Assembly: GCF_029917005.1 (NCBI RefSeq)
Contig: NZ_CP123967.1
Span: 372,001-436,000 of the forward strand
DNA: 64,000 nucleotides
Direction: 5' to 3'
Origin: Tessaracoccus lacteus
Lineage (GTDB): Bacteria; Actinomycetota; Actinomycetes; Propionibacteriales; Propionibacteriaceae
This document shows positions 1-7,540 of this stretch, in pieces. The position numbers and the translations under genes were made by a program. Position 1 is the stretch's first letter; every line of letters begins with the position of its first letter. The notes beneath the pieces are model-generated. The model did not search any database. It had not been told where the DNA came from and saw only the letters and a list, made by a program, of their open reading frames with translations.

Positions 1-1533
1 GGCGTCGGTCGCGACGTCGAGCGCGGAGAACGAGTCGTCGAAGACGTAGACGGAGGGCTTCTTCACCAGCGCCCTCGCGATCGCGAGGCGTTGGCGCTGG
101 CCGCCGGACACATTGGTGCCGCCCTGCGAGATCGGTGACTCCAGCTGGCCCTCCTTCTCCTCGACGAAGTCCCTGGCCTGCGCGACGGTGATCGCGTGCC
201 ACAGCTCCTCGGGGGTCGCGTCGGGGCGGCCGTAGCGCAGGTTCGACGCGATGGTGCCGGTGAACAGGTACGGCTTCTGCGGCACCAGTCCGACGCGCGC
301 CCACAGGTCGTCCGGGTTGAAGTCGCGCACGTCCACACCGTCGACCAGCACGCGGCCCTCCGTGGCGTCGAACAGGCGTGGAATGAGGTTGGTCAGCGTC
401 GTCTTGCCGGACCCGGTAGAACCGATGATGGCCGTCTTGCGGCCGGGCTTCAGTTCGAAGGTCAGGTCCTTCAGCACGGGCTCCTCGGCGCCGGGGTAGC
501 GGAAGGACACGCGGTCGAAGACGACCTCCCCGCGTGCCTGAGGGGTCGGGGCGGGGTTGGCCGGCGGCGCGACGGTCGACTCGGTCTTCAGCACAGCGTC
601 GATGCGGTCCGCACACACGGCGGCGCGGGGCGCCAGCACCAGCAGCATCGTCGTCATCATGACCGAGATCAGGATCTGTGCCAGGTAGGACAGGAATGCC
701 GTCAGCTGACCGATCTGCAGGTCGCCGTTCTCGATGCGGAATGCGCCGAACCACATGACGCCCACCGTGGAGATGTTCATCACGAAGCCCACGAACGGGA
801 ACATGAACGCCATCAGGCGGCCGACCCGGGTGGCGGTGTCGACGAGCTCACCGTTGGCCTTCTCGAAGCGCTGGGCCTCGTGCGGCTCTCGGACGAACGC
901 CCGCACCACGCGGATGCCGGTGATCTGCTCGCGCAGCACCCGGTTCAGGGTGTCGATGCGCGTCTGCTGGATCGAGAACAGGGGACTCATCAGGTAGATG
1001 AGGACCGCGATGCCGGCGCCGAGCAGCATGACGGCCGCGAGGATCGTCCAGGACAGCCCGACGTCCTCGCGCAGCGCCATCACGACGCCGCCGACCATGG
1101 TGATGGGCGCCGAGATGAGCACCGTCGAGATCATCAGCACCAGCTGCTGCACCTGCAGCACGTCGTTGGTGTTGCGCGTGATCAGCGACGGCGCGCCGAA
1201 CTTGTTCAGCTCGCGGGTGGAGAAGCCGAGCGCGCGGTCGAACACGGCGGCGCGGACGTCGCGGCCGAACTGCATCGCCGCGTTCGCCCCGGCCCAGACG
1301 GCGCCGACCTGCGCCAGACCCTGGACCGCGGACAGCGCCAGCATGATGCCGCCCGTGCCCCAGATGAAGTTGGTGTCGCCGGTGACGACCCCCTCGTCGA
1401 TGATGCGGGCGTTGAGGGTCGGCAGGTAGAGGCTCATCACCGTGGCGATCAGCTGGAGGACCAGCACCACCGTGAGCAGCCCCCAGTAGGGCTTGATGAA
1501 GCGGCCGATGAGCCGCACGAGAGTGCCTAGCAC
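1..1533 (-). CDS. ABC exporter, fused membrane and ATP-binding subunit (3' end outside window)
   Basis: Partial gene; 511 codons are visible and the C-terminus lies beyond base 1. The order is a six-helix exporter membrane domain followed by an ATPase domain with Walker A GSTGSGKTT near residue 371, signature VSGGQRQRLAIARAL near 475 and Walker B ending VFDDSFSALD. It should pump lipids, drugs or peptides out across the cytoplasmic membrane. The base after Walker B is Asp, not the usual catalytic Glu, as in the degenerate half of heterodimeric exporters, so a partner subunit probably follows outside the window (inference). The start is a GTG that overlaps the stop of the TetR gene, with AGGAAGG eight bases upstream, so the two are co-transcribed and the exporter is probably under TetR control. 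The substrate cannot be told. Confidence 0.88.
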   Translation of the reverse strand, partial: MLGTLVRLIGRFIKPYWGLLTVVLVLQLIATVMSLYLPTLNARIIDEGVVTGDTNFIWGTGGIMLALSAVQGLAQVGAVWAGANAAMQFGRDVRAAVFDRALGFSTRELNKFGAPSLITRNTNDVLQVQQLVLMISTVLISAPITMVGGVVMALREDVGLSWTILAAVMLLGAGIAVLIYLMSPLFSIQQTRIDTLNRVLREQITGIRVVRAFVREPHEAQRFEKANGELVDTATRVGRLMAFMFPFVGFVMNISTVGVMWFGAFRIENGDLQIGQLTAFLSYLAQILISVMMTTMLLVLAPRAAVCADRIDAVLKTESTVAPPANPAPTPQARGEVVFDRVSFRYPGAEEPVLKDLTFELKPGRKTAIIGSTGSGKTTLTNLIPRLFDATEGRVLVDGVDVRDFNPDDLWARVGLVPQKPYLFTGTIASNLRYGRPDATPEELWHAITVAQARDFVEEKEGQLESPISQGGTNVSGGQRQRLAIARALVKKPSVYVFDDSFSALDVATDA

Positions 1534-2120
1534 TGGACATCCTTCCTGAGTGCCCCGTGGAGGGCGAAGGTGGCGAGGTCGTCGACGCCGAGGCGGGACG
1601 AGTTGGAGAAGTTCATGGCGTTGCCCATGGCGAGGAGGCTCAGCAGGTTCACATAGTCGCCGACGGGGCAGGTCAGTTCGCTCCCGTGGGGCTGGAACTG
1701 GGCGGTGAGCCACTCGTCCATCTCGATGCGCCTGGCGTCCAGCTCGTCCCTGATGCACGGGTTGGGGTGGTGCGGCGCCTTCCTGGGCCCGTGGACCAGC
1801 ACCATCAGCGACCGGATGGTCGTGATGCGGCCGGCGATCAGCTGCAGGGTCGCGTGGGTCTTCTCCTCGAGGGTGGACCCGAGGCTGATGGTGGAGAGGG
1901 GGTCGCTGATCCGATGGGCGGACAGCGACTCGATGACCGTCGCCTCGATCAGGTCCTGCAGCGAGTCGAAGACGCGGAAGATGGTTCCCTCGGCGACGCC
2001 CGCCGCCTCGGCGACCTGCTTTGTGGTGAGGCCGGTCCCCTGCTCCTGGAGCAGCGGGATCGTCGCCTCGATGATGGCCGCCCGCCGTTGCTCGGGTGGC
2101 ATGGGTACTGCGCGTGACAC
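1527..2120 (-). CDS. TetR/AcrR-family transcriptional regulator
   Basis: About 197 residues. The N-terminus has the TetR helix-turn-helix (TTKQVAEAAGVAEGTIFRVF), followed by a poorly conserved ligand domain. It is probably the local repressor of the ABC exporter that starts inside its stop codon. The reading frame stays open up to a GTG at 2150, but that would place the first codons inside the palindromic operator at 2136-2153. I prefer the GTG at 2120 or the ATG at 2102; neither has a clear Shine-Dalgarno, so the message may be leaderless. The ligand is unknown; drug or fatty-acid sensing is typical for this arrangement. Confidence 0.85.
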   Translation of the reverse strand: MSRAVPMPPEQRRAAIIEATIPLLQEQGTGLTTKQVAEAAGVAEGTIFRVFDSLQDLIEATVIESLSAHRISDPLSTISLGSTLEEKTHATLQLIAGRITTIRSLMVLVHGPRKAPHHPNPCIRDELDARRIEMDEWLTAQFQPHGSELTCPVGDYVNLLSLLAMGNAMNFSNSSRLGVDDLATFALHGALRKDVQC

Positions 2121-2135
2121 GTCGATGAACTGTAG

Positions 2136-2153
2136 TGAGTGAATACTCACTCA
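2136..2153. promoter_or_regulatory. Probable TetR operator
   Basis: Perfect inverted repeat TGAGTGA / TCACTCA with a four-base spacer (ATAC), directly in front of the TetR gene. This is the classical size and form of an AcrR/TetR-type operator, so autoregulation of the TetR-exporter pair is likely. Confidence 0.75.
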
Positions 2154-2225
2154 TCAAGTCGGTTCGCTTCCGGGTGACGACGTGATTGACGTGCCCTCCG
2201 CTCCCGCAGGCCACGCTCAGGCGCA

Positions 2226-2327
2226 GACGCCACCCTTACCGACGGACGCTACCGTTCTCAACCGATGCCACCGCCATGGCGGTGGCATCGGCGAATAAGG
2301 GTGGCGTCCGTCGGTGAGGGTGGCATC
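2226..2327. repeat. Intergenic palindromic element, group C copy 1
   Basis: Three direct half-sites of the form GAYGCYACC start at 2226, 2245 and 2264 (19-base period). They are mirrored by three inverted half-sites GGTGGCRTC at 2281, 2300 and 2319, again 19 apart. The centre is a perfect 30-base palindrome (2262-2291), and a further 13-base arm pair lies at 2226-2238 and 2296-2308. The stretch could fold into a large hairpin or cruciform. It lies in the gap upstream of the TetR gene. A second copy with the same design but different flanks lies at 27759-27852. No coding frame here is convincing. Confidence 0.7.
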
Positions 2328-2374
2328 CGTGGGTCGTCCGTCTGCCCGCTCCCCGTGTCCAGCTCGGTTCAAGC

Positions 2375-2443
2375 GCACAAGAATGCCTATTCCGGAGCTG
2401 CTGCGCGCATGTTGCAGCGGCCCCCGGATACGCATTCTTGTGC
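2375..2443. repeat. Intergenic palindrome, group A copy 1 (divergent)
   Basis: A 69-base imperfect palindrome with perfect 12-base outer arms GCACAAGAATGC (2375-2386) and GCATTCTTGTGC (2432-2443), and further pairing inward through TCCGG and GCTGC. The outer GCACAA, the length and the GC-rich centre match three other palindromes at 30673, 44142 and 48129, though the middle of the arm differs. The insertion sequence starts six bases downstream. The rest of the 2151-2449 gap shows only this and the group C element. Confidence 0.6.
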
Positions 2444-2490
2444 GGGAACGGGACTGCCCCCAGTTTGCTTGACAGATTTCTAGGGGTGGG

Positions 2491-3372
2491 TCAGGCGGCC
2501 TGTGTGGTCGTGTGATGGACTGCTTCGAACTCTACTGGGGTGAGTTTGCCGAGACGCCGTTGGCGGCGTCGGCGGTGGTAAGACTTCTCGATCCAGGTGA
2601 TCATGGCCAGCCGCAGCTCGGCCCGGCTGGTCCACGGGTGGCGGTTGAGGACGTTCTTCTGCAGCAGCGCGAAGAAGCTCTCCATGGCGGCATTGTCGGG
2701 ACTTGAGGCGACCCTGCCCATGGAACCTGTGAGGTCGTGGACCTTCAACTCGGCCACATAGGTGTGGGCTCGGAATTGGCTGCCTCGGTCCGAGTGGACG
2801 ATGCAACCAGCAACTGGTCCGCGACGTTGGACGGCCATGCGCAGGGCGTTGATCGCGATCCGCTTCTTCATGCGGGTGTCGATCGAGTACCCCACAATGC
2901 GGTTGGACCAGACGTCCTTGACCGCACACAGGTACAGCTTGCCCTCGCTGGTGCGGTGCTCGGTGATGTCGGTCAACCACAACCGGTTAGGCCCCTCGGC
3001 ATGGAACTGGCGCTGCACCAGGTCATCGTGGACCGCCGGCCCGGGCTTCTTCCATGACCCGTTCTTGACCGAGTGGAACGAACGGATCCGCTGCAGCTTG
3101 CAGAGCCGGTGGACTCGGTTCTCACCAGCGGTGATGCCCATCTCGGGCAGGTCATCGGCGATGAGGCGATAACCCAGACCAGGGTCTTCGGCATGCAGGT
3201 CGATGGCGGCGTTGATCAGGTGTGCATCGTCCCAGTCGCGCTGCGAGACTGGGCAGGCGAGCCACTGGTAGTAGGCCTGCCGCGAGAAGCCCAGCACCCG
3301 GCAGGAGACCGCGACCGGCACCCGGAGCGTCCCCTTGGTCTGGGCCAGGTCGGTGACCAAGGGGAACATCAT
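2491..3372 (-). CDS. IS3-family transposase OrfB (DDE catalytic part)
   Basis: 293 residues: an HTH_21-like start, then the rve integrase core. The catalytic acids are visible in WLTDITEH, IVHSDRGSQF and NAAMESFFALL (D, D, E), with the usual 35-residue D-E spacing region intact. Its ATG overlaps the OrfA stop (ATGA). In this family OrfA and OrfB are usually joined by a ribosomal frameshift to make the active OrfAB; the overlap fits that or translational coupling. Confidence 0.92.
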   Translation of the reverse strand: MMFPLVTDLAQTKGTLRVPVAVSCRVLGFSRQAYYQWLACPVSQRDWDDAHLINAAIDLHAEDPGLGYRLIADDLPEMGITAGENRVHRLCKLQRIRSFHSVKNGSWKKPGPAVHDDLVQRQFHAEGPNRLWLTDITEHRTSEGKLYLCAVKDVWSNRIVGYSIDTRMKKRIAINALRMAVQRRGPVAGCIVHSDRGSQFRAHTYVAELKVHDLTGSMGRVASSPDNAAMESFFALLQKNVLNRHPWTSRAELRLAMITWIEKSYHRRRRQRRLGKLTPVEFEAVHHTTTQAA

Positions 3373-3647
3373 TTTGGGTTGATGTCGCGGGACAGGTAGG
3401 CGGCGGCGCGGCGCAGGACTTCGTTCTCCTGCTCCAGCAGCCGGATGCGCTTGTTGGCTTCCCGTAGTTCGGCTGCGGAGCGGTTGTCTGCGGCGGGGGC
3501 ATCAACACGATCGGCCTTGGCCAGCCAGTTGCGCAGGCAGGACTCACTGATCCCGAAGTCCTTGGCGATCTGGCCGATCGGGGCCTCGCCCTTGCGGGCG
3601 ACCGCGATCACATCATCGCGGAACTCTTTCGGATGGGGCTTGGGCAT
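3369..3647 (-). CDS. IS3-family transposase OrfA
   Basis: 92 residues from the second ATG. It has an HTH_Tnp_1 fold (IGQIAKDFGISESCLRNWLAKAD) that recognises the element ends, then a leucine-rich coiled coil (LREANKRIRLLEQENEVL) used for multimerisation. An ATG nine bases further upstream is possible, but GAGAGG is better spaced to the ATG at 3647. Confidence 0.88.
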   Translation of the reverse strand: MPKPHPKEFRDDVIAVARKGEAPIGQIAKDFGISESCLRNWLAKADRVDAPAADNRSAAELREANKRIRLLEQENEVLRRAAAYLSRDINPK

Positions 3648-3803
3648 GACATGCATCCTCTCACCAGGCCCTCACGGACCTGAGATGTTGATGTCAACCA
3701 AACCCGGGGCAGTCCCAACTGAGGAGGCAGGTGGGCGCGGGGTGTGGCGCTGCGGCGGGTGGATGCGGAGGCGTGGCACGGTGGCGCGTGGGCTGCTCGG
3801 CGA

Positions 3804-4826
3804 TCAGCGGTCGGTCAGGCCGGCCAGCTCGTCGGCGAGGTTGGCCCTGGCCTGGGCATCCCACAGCTCCCGGCCGTGGGCGGTGTGGAACAGGGGGTCG
3901 GCGGCGAGGAGACCTTCGAGGACCCGCGAGCGGCCGACGCGCCACGCGGCGTCGTCGACGTGGGCGTAGTCCAGGCGGACGTCCCGCACGTAGACGTGGT
4001 AGCGGCCGGGGATCTGGCCGAGGATCGACAGGTCAGCGTCGGAGAGCAGCGCGCCGCGCTCGTCGGTCGGGCGGTGGTCGGCGGTCATACGGACCAGCCG
4101 CGCGACCTCCGCGACGCGGTGGGCCGCCAGCTTGCCGTCGAGCAGCCGCTCGGCGAGCCGGGCCGAGGCCTCCTCGTCGCCCGTGCTGGCCGCCTTGTCT
4201 GCCTCGCCCGTGCCGACTCCCTCACCCGCCTTGGCCGTGTTGGCCCGGTTGGTCGGGCTGGCCGTGTCGCCCGGGCTGGCCGCGCTGGTCGTGCTGGGCC
4301 GGTTGGCCGGGTTGCCCGGGGTGGCTGCGTCGCCCGTAGTTCCCGTGTAGACGGCGTCGTGGAACCAGGCCGCCAGCTCGACGATCGGGTCGTCGCAGCC
4401 GAGCACCTCCAGCGCGGCCAGACACTGCCACAGGTGCCGCACGTCGTGGTAGTGCCTGTCCTTGTGGTGCCACCGCTCAAGCAGGTCGTCGCGGATGGCC
4501 ATGGGCAGCCCGAGCGGAGCCCAGCGCTCCTGGACCCGCCGCAGCGCGGTGGCCCTCGTCGGCGTGCGCTCGGGAGAGCGGACGCGCAGCCCGCTGGCGG
4601 TGAGCCGGGCGACGAGGTCTTTCTCGCCGACGATCGTCGCGCCGGCCGCGATCAGCTCGCGGTACCGTGACTCGGGGACGTCGTAGTGGTCGTGGTCGAA
4701 TGCCTGCGCCGGCAACCCGACGGTGCGGGCGAAGGCGTGCAGTTCCGCGAGCGTCGAATCGGACACCAGATGTCCGAAAACCGTGCCGTGCGCAGGCCAG
4801 CGGGCCGCGTCGAGGAGAATCGCCAC
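3804..4826 (-). CDS. DUF4031 / HD-domain fusion protein
   Basis: 340 residues. Residues 1-85 match the DUF4031 family (start MAILLDAARWPAHG, with HDHYDVPESRY further in). Residues about 95-335 look like the predicted HD-superfamily metal-dependent phosphohydrolase group, with metal-binding motifs YHDVRH at 126-131 and FHD at 155-157. Directly after FHDAVY comes about 57 residues of Gly/Ala/Thr/Pro/Ser-rich low-complexity sequence (about 161-217), after which the helical fold resumes at SARLAERLL. The insert is encoded by imperfect GC-rich repeats and looks like an expanded surface loop. Substrate unknown; nucleotide phosphohydrolysis is a guess from the HD fold. Confidence 0.75.
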   Translation of the reverse strand: MAILLDAARWPAHGTVFGHLVSDSTLAELHAFARTVGLPAQAFDHDHYDVPESRYRELIAAGATIVGEKDLVARLTASGLRVRSPERTPTRATALRRVQERWAPLGLPMAIRDDLLERWHHKDRHYHDVRHLWQCLAALEVLGCDDPIVELAAWFHDAVYTGTTGDAATPGNPANRPSTTSAASPGDTASPTNRANTAKAGEGVGTGEADKAASTGDEEASARLAERLLDGKLAAHRVAEVARLVRMTADHRPTDERGALLSDADLSILGQIPGRYHVYVRDVRLDYAHVDDAAWRVGRSRVLEGLLAADPLFHTAHGRELWDAQARANLADELAGLTDR

Positions 4827-4868
4827 GACACCACACTAGGCCGCCCCGGCGGCAGCGGAAGGAGACCC

Positions 4869-5741
4869 ATGCGGCTGGCGACGGGAGCGATCCTGCTGGT
4901 CACGGCCATCTGGGGCTCGACCTTCTTCATCATCAAGGACGCCGTCAGCCGGGTCGATCCGATCGACTTCCTGGCCGTCAGGTTCCTGGTCGGCGCGCTG
5001 GTGCCGTCGCTGATCTTCCTTGGCCGGCTCCGGCGGCTCAGCTGGCGACAGTGGAGCATCGCGCTCGGCCTGGGCGTGCTCTACGGGTTCGCGCAGATCG
5101 CCCAGACGACAGGCCTCCAGACCACGGCGGCCTCCGCCTCGGGATTCCTGACCGGCGTCTACGTCGTGCTGACGCCCCTGATCCTGTGGGCCCTGTTCCG
5201 GGTGCGGCCGCAGCGCGTCACCTGGGTGGCCGTGGCGCTCGCGATGGCGGGCATCGCGGTGCTGAGCCTGTCCGGCCTGACCGGCATCGGCCGCGGCGAG
5301 GCCCTCACCCTGCTCGGCGCGGCGCTCTACGCCCTGCACATCGTCATGCTCGACCGCTTCTCCCGCGCCATGGACCCCGTCAGCCTCGCGACGGTGCAGC
5401 TGATCGGCATCGCCATCATCTGCGGCGGCGCGGCGCTGCCGACGGGCATCGACTTCACGCCCGACGGCGTCGTCTGGGCCGCCGTGCTGTACACGGCCAT
5501 CGCAGCCGGCATCGCCACGATGGTGCTGCAGACCTGGGCTCAGCGGCACATCCCGCCGTCGCGCGTGGTGCTGCTGATGGCCTTCGAGCCCGTCTTCGCG
5601 ACGCTCTTCGCCGTGCTGTTCGGCGGCGAGACCCTCACCCTGAGGTTCCTGCTCGGCGGCTCGATGATCCTGGCCGCCACCCTGATCGGCGTCCGGGCAG
5701 GGCCGGGCGACCGCGCGGAACCCCTCGTCGCGGCAGACTAG
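4869..5741 (+). CDS. EamA/DMT-family membrane transporter
   Basis: 290 residues with about ten hydrophobic helices arranged as two EamA repeats; the typical opening IWGSTFFIIKDAV is present. Members export amino acids, metabolites or drugs, and the substrate cannot be read from sequence. The ATG at 4869 is preceded by GGAAGGAGA, a strong ribosome site. It is divergent from the DUF4031/HD gene 42 bases away, so the two may share a promoter region. Confidence 0.88.
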   Translation: MRLATGAILLVTAIWGSTFFIIKDAVSRVDPIDFLAVRFLVGALVPSLIFLGRLRRLSWRQWSIALGLGVLYGFAQIAQTTGLQTTAASASGFLTGVYVVLTPLILWALFRVRPQRVTWVAVALAMAGIAVLSLSGLTGIGRGEALTLLGAALYALHIVMLDRFSRAMDPVSLATVQLIGIAIICGGAALPTGIDFTPDGVVWAAVLYTAIAAGIATMVLQTWAQRHIPPSRVVLLMAFEPVFATLFAVLFGGETLTLRFLLGGSMILAATLIGVRAGPGDRAEPLVAAD

Positions 5742-5771
5742 GCGCAACACACCGACGAAGGGACGTGGCCC

Positions 5772-6974
5772 GTGACCGGCTGGGATGAGAGCGACCAGGT
5801 CCGCTTCTTCACCGACGAGGCCGCGCCGGTGGTCGCCGCGCAACTCTCGACGGAGGCCACCGCAGAGCTCGTCGAGCTGCACCACCGCCCGGGGGCGGGC
5901 GTCTCGGGGCTGTTCGAGGTGACCGACGACGGCACCAGGCGCTACCTCGTCGCCACGACGGAGAACGTGCACGGCGACCTCGTGGAGGTCGAGGTGCCGC
6001 GCGGCCGGCTCCGCATCTGGGAGCATCCCGCCGACCCGCTCCTGCCGGGCCTCCCGCTGGCCAGCGTCCCGGCCGAGGTGCAGGCGACCTGGGGCGACGG
6101 GGCCAGGCTCCGATCGCTGGAGACCGTGACCTACCGGCCGCTGCGGCGCGCCGTGCTGCGCGCCACCTTCGACGGCGGACCCGGTCAGGTATTCCTCAAG
6201 GTCCTGCGCCGCGACGCCGACCTGCTGGCCCGACGACACCGCCTCCTGAGCGAGGCGGGGATTCCGGTGCCAAGCGTCGTCGGACCGGTGAGGCAGCAGG
6301 TCGTGGCCCTCAGCTCGGTGACGGGGACCCCGCTCGCCCAGGCGTTCATGGACTCCGCGGAGATCCCCCTTCCCCCCGCCCGGATCACCGAACTCGTCGA
6401 CGCCATGCCCGATGACCTCACCACCCTGCCGGCCCGCGAGGCATGGACGGACCGCATCGTCGACTACGCGAGCGCAGCGAAGGTCGCCTTCCCTGCCGGA
6501 GCGCGGCGGATCGACGCCGTCGTCGCGACCGTGACAGGCATCCTGGACGGGGAACCCCGCGGCCCGGTCGTCGCGACGCACGGCGACCTCTACGAGGCGA
6601 ACCTGTTCGTCGCCGACGCCCGGGTCAGCGGCGTCATCGACGTCGACGCCGTCGGCCCAGGGCACGCCGTCGACGACCTTGCCTGCTTCCTGGCCCACCT
6701 CGCGGTGCTCCGCACGATCCACCCCGGCTACGCCCACACGGAGGCCTTCCTCAGCTCCTACCTCGACGCGTTCTCGGCCTACGTCGACGCCCACGGAGCC
6801 AGCCGCGCCGGGCTCCTGGCCCGCGCCGCCGCCGTCGTCTGCACGCTGATCGCAGGGGCCCGCGACGAGGGCCTGCCCGAGTGGGAGGCCGCCGCCGACC
6901 AACGGCTACGCATCGCGGAGGGCTTCGCCGCGCTCGCGTGGGGCTCGTGGCTCATCGCGCACCCCGGAGGTTGA
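5772..6974 (+). CDS. Phosphotransferase-fold (APH-like) protein
   Basis: 400 residues starting with GTG. The second half carries the aminoglycoside-phosphotransferase / choline-kinase fold: the catalytic loop THGDLYEANLF near residue 268 and the metal-binding DVDAVGPGHAVDDLACF. The first 100 or so residues are a separate alpha/beta region. Homologs phosphorylate small alcohols or sugars such as maltose, choline or aminoglycosides; the substrate is not evident. It follows the EamA gene by 30 bases and is probably co-transcribed. Confidence 0.78.
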   Translation: MTGWDESDQVRFFTDEAAPVVAAQLSTEATAELVELHHRPGAGVSGLFEVTDDGTRRYLVATTENVHGDLVEVEVPRGRLRIWEHPADPLLPGLPLASVPAEVQATWGDGARLRSLETVTYRPLRRAVLRATFDGGPGQVFLKVLRRDADLLARRHRLLSEAGIPVPSVVGPVRQQVVALSSVTGTPLAQAFMDSAEIPLPPARITELVDAMPDDLTTLPAREAWTDRIVDYASAAKVAFPAGARRIDAVVATVTGILDGEPRGPVVATHGDLYEANLFVADARVSGVIDVDAVGPGHAVDDLACFLAHLAVLRTIHPGYAHTEAFLSSYLDAFSAYVDAHGASRAGLLARAAAVVCTLIAGARDEGLPEWEAAADQRLRIAEGFAALAWGSWLIAHPGG

Positions 6975-7077
6975 TGAGAGGACTCTCACGGCGCTCTCCT
7001 CTGCGTCTCAGCGCGCCCCTGTTCAGTGGTGTCAACAGGGAAACCGGGCCGAGGCCCCCACAGACAAGGAGACTCCC

Positions 7078-7485
7078 ATGAGCAGGACAACCAACTGGAT
7101 CCTCGCCGGCGCGTTCGGCATCGCCGCCCTCGGCGGCACGACGCTGGCCTTCGCCGACGACGCCGACACCCCCGATGAGGTCGCGCCCTCGTCCGCGGCG
7201 GTCTCGCCGCTCACCACCCCGACGTCACCCACCTCGACGTCACCCACCTCGACGGGCACCTCCCCGGGCGCCTGGACCACGGCGTCCGCGGTGACGGCGG
7301 CCAGCCCGGTCTCCGCAAAGACCGCGGCCTCCGTGAAGACCGCCGTGTCGGCGAAGACGGTCGCCTCCCCGGTCTCTGCAAAGTCGGCGGTCTCGCCCAT
7401 CTCCGCCAAGTCGGCCGTCTCTCCGGTCTCCGCGAAGTCCGCCGTGAGCCCGGTGTCCGCCCAGTCGGCCAGGTCGGCAGCCTGA
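7078..7485 (+). CDS. Secreted low-complexity repeat protein
   Basis: 135 residues: a signal peptide (SRTTNWILAGAFGIAALGGT, cleavage near AFA-DD), a Pro/Ser/Thr-rich stretch, then a repeat of about nine residues, SAKSAVSPV, in several near-copies to the C-terminus. There is no recognisable enzyme domain, no sortase motif and no second membrane helix. AAGGAGACTCCC before the ATG is a good ribosome site. The repetitive, Lys-bearing, Ala/Ser-rich tail could be an extended wall-associated or surface polymer; that is a guess. A strong terminator follows. Confidence 0.65.
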   Translation: MSRTTNWILAGAFGIAALGGTTLAFADDADTPDEVAPSSAAVSPLTTPTSPTSTSPTSTGTSPGAWTTASAVTAASPVSAKTAASVKTAVSAKTVASPVSAKSAVSPISAKSAVSPVSAKSAVSPVSAQSARSAA

Positions 7486-7486
7486 C

Positions 7487-7532
7487 AGACGACGAGGGCC
7501 CCCGACCAGCCGGTCGGGGGCCCTCGTCGTCT
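7487..7532. terminator. Bidirectional terminator hairpin
   Basis: A 21-base perfect stem (7487-7507 with 7512-7532) around a four-base loop AGCC, placed between the ends of two converging genes. There is no long T-run, as is common in high-GC genomes. Confidence 0.85.
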
Positions 7533-7540
7533 CGGCGGGC

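Larger units (their letters stand above)
2450..3716 (-). mobile_element. Complete IS3-family insertion sequence
   Basis: A 1267-base element with two transposase genes read on the minus strand. Imperfect terminal inverted repeats of about 25 bases lie at 2450-2474 and 3692-3716; both begin GGGACTGCCCC and end TTGACA when read inward. The flanking triplets are AAC at 2447-2449 and AAC at 3717-3719, which fits a 3-base target duplication as IS3 elements make. Both genes are open, so the copy looks intact and possibly recent. Confidence 0.9.

Noticed and set aside
196-1530. Long plus-strand open frame of 444 codons
   Set aside because: It is the antisense shadow of the ABC exporter; its product is His/Arg/Gly-rich noise without motifs.
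2226-2443. CRISPR array
   Set aside because: The repeats are mirrored half-sites of about 10 bases with no unique 30-base spacers, and no cas genes are present.
4836-6902. 688-codon minus-strand open frame
   Set aside because: Shadow of the EamA and phosphotransferase genes, which show clear families on the plus strand.
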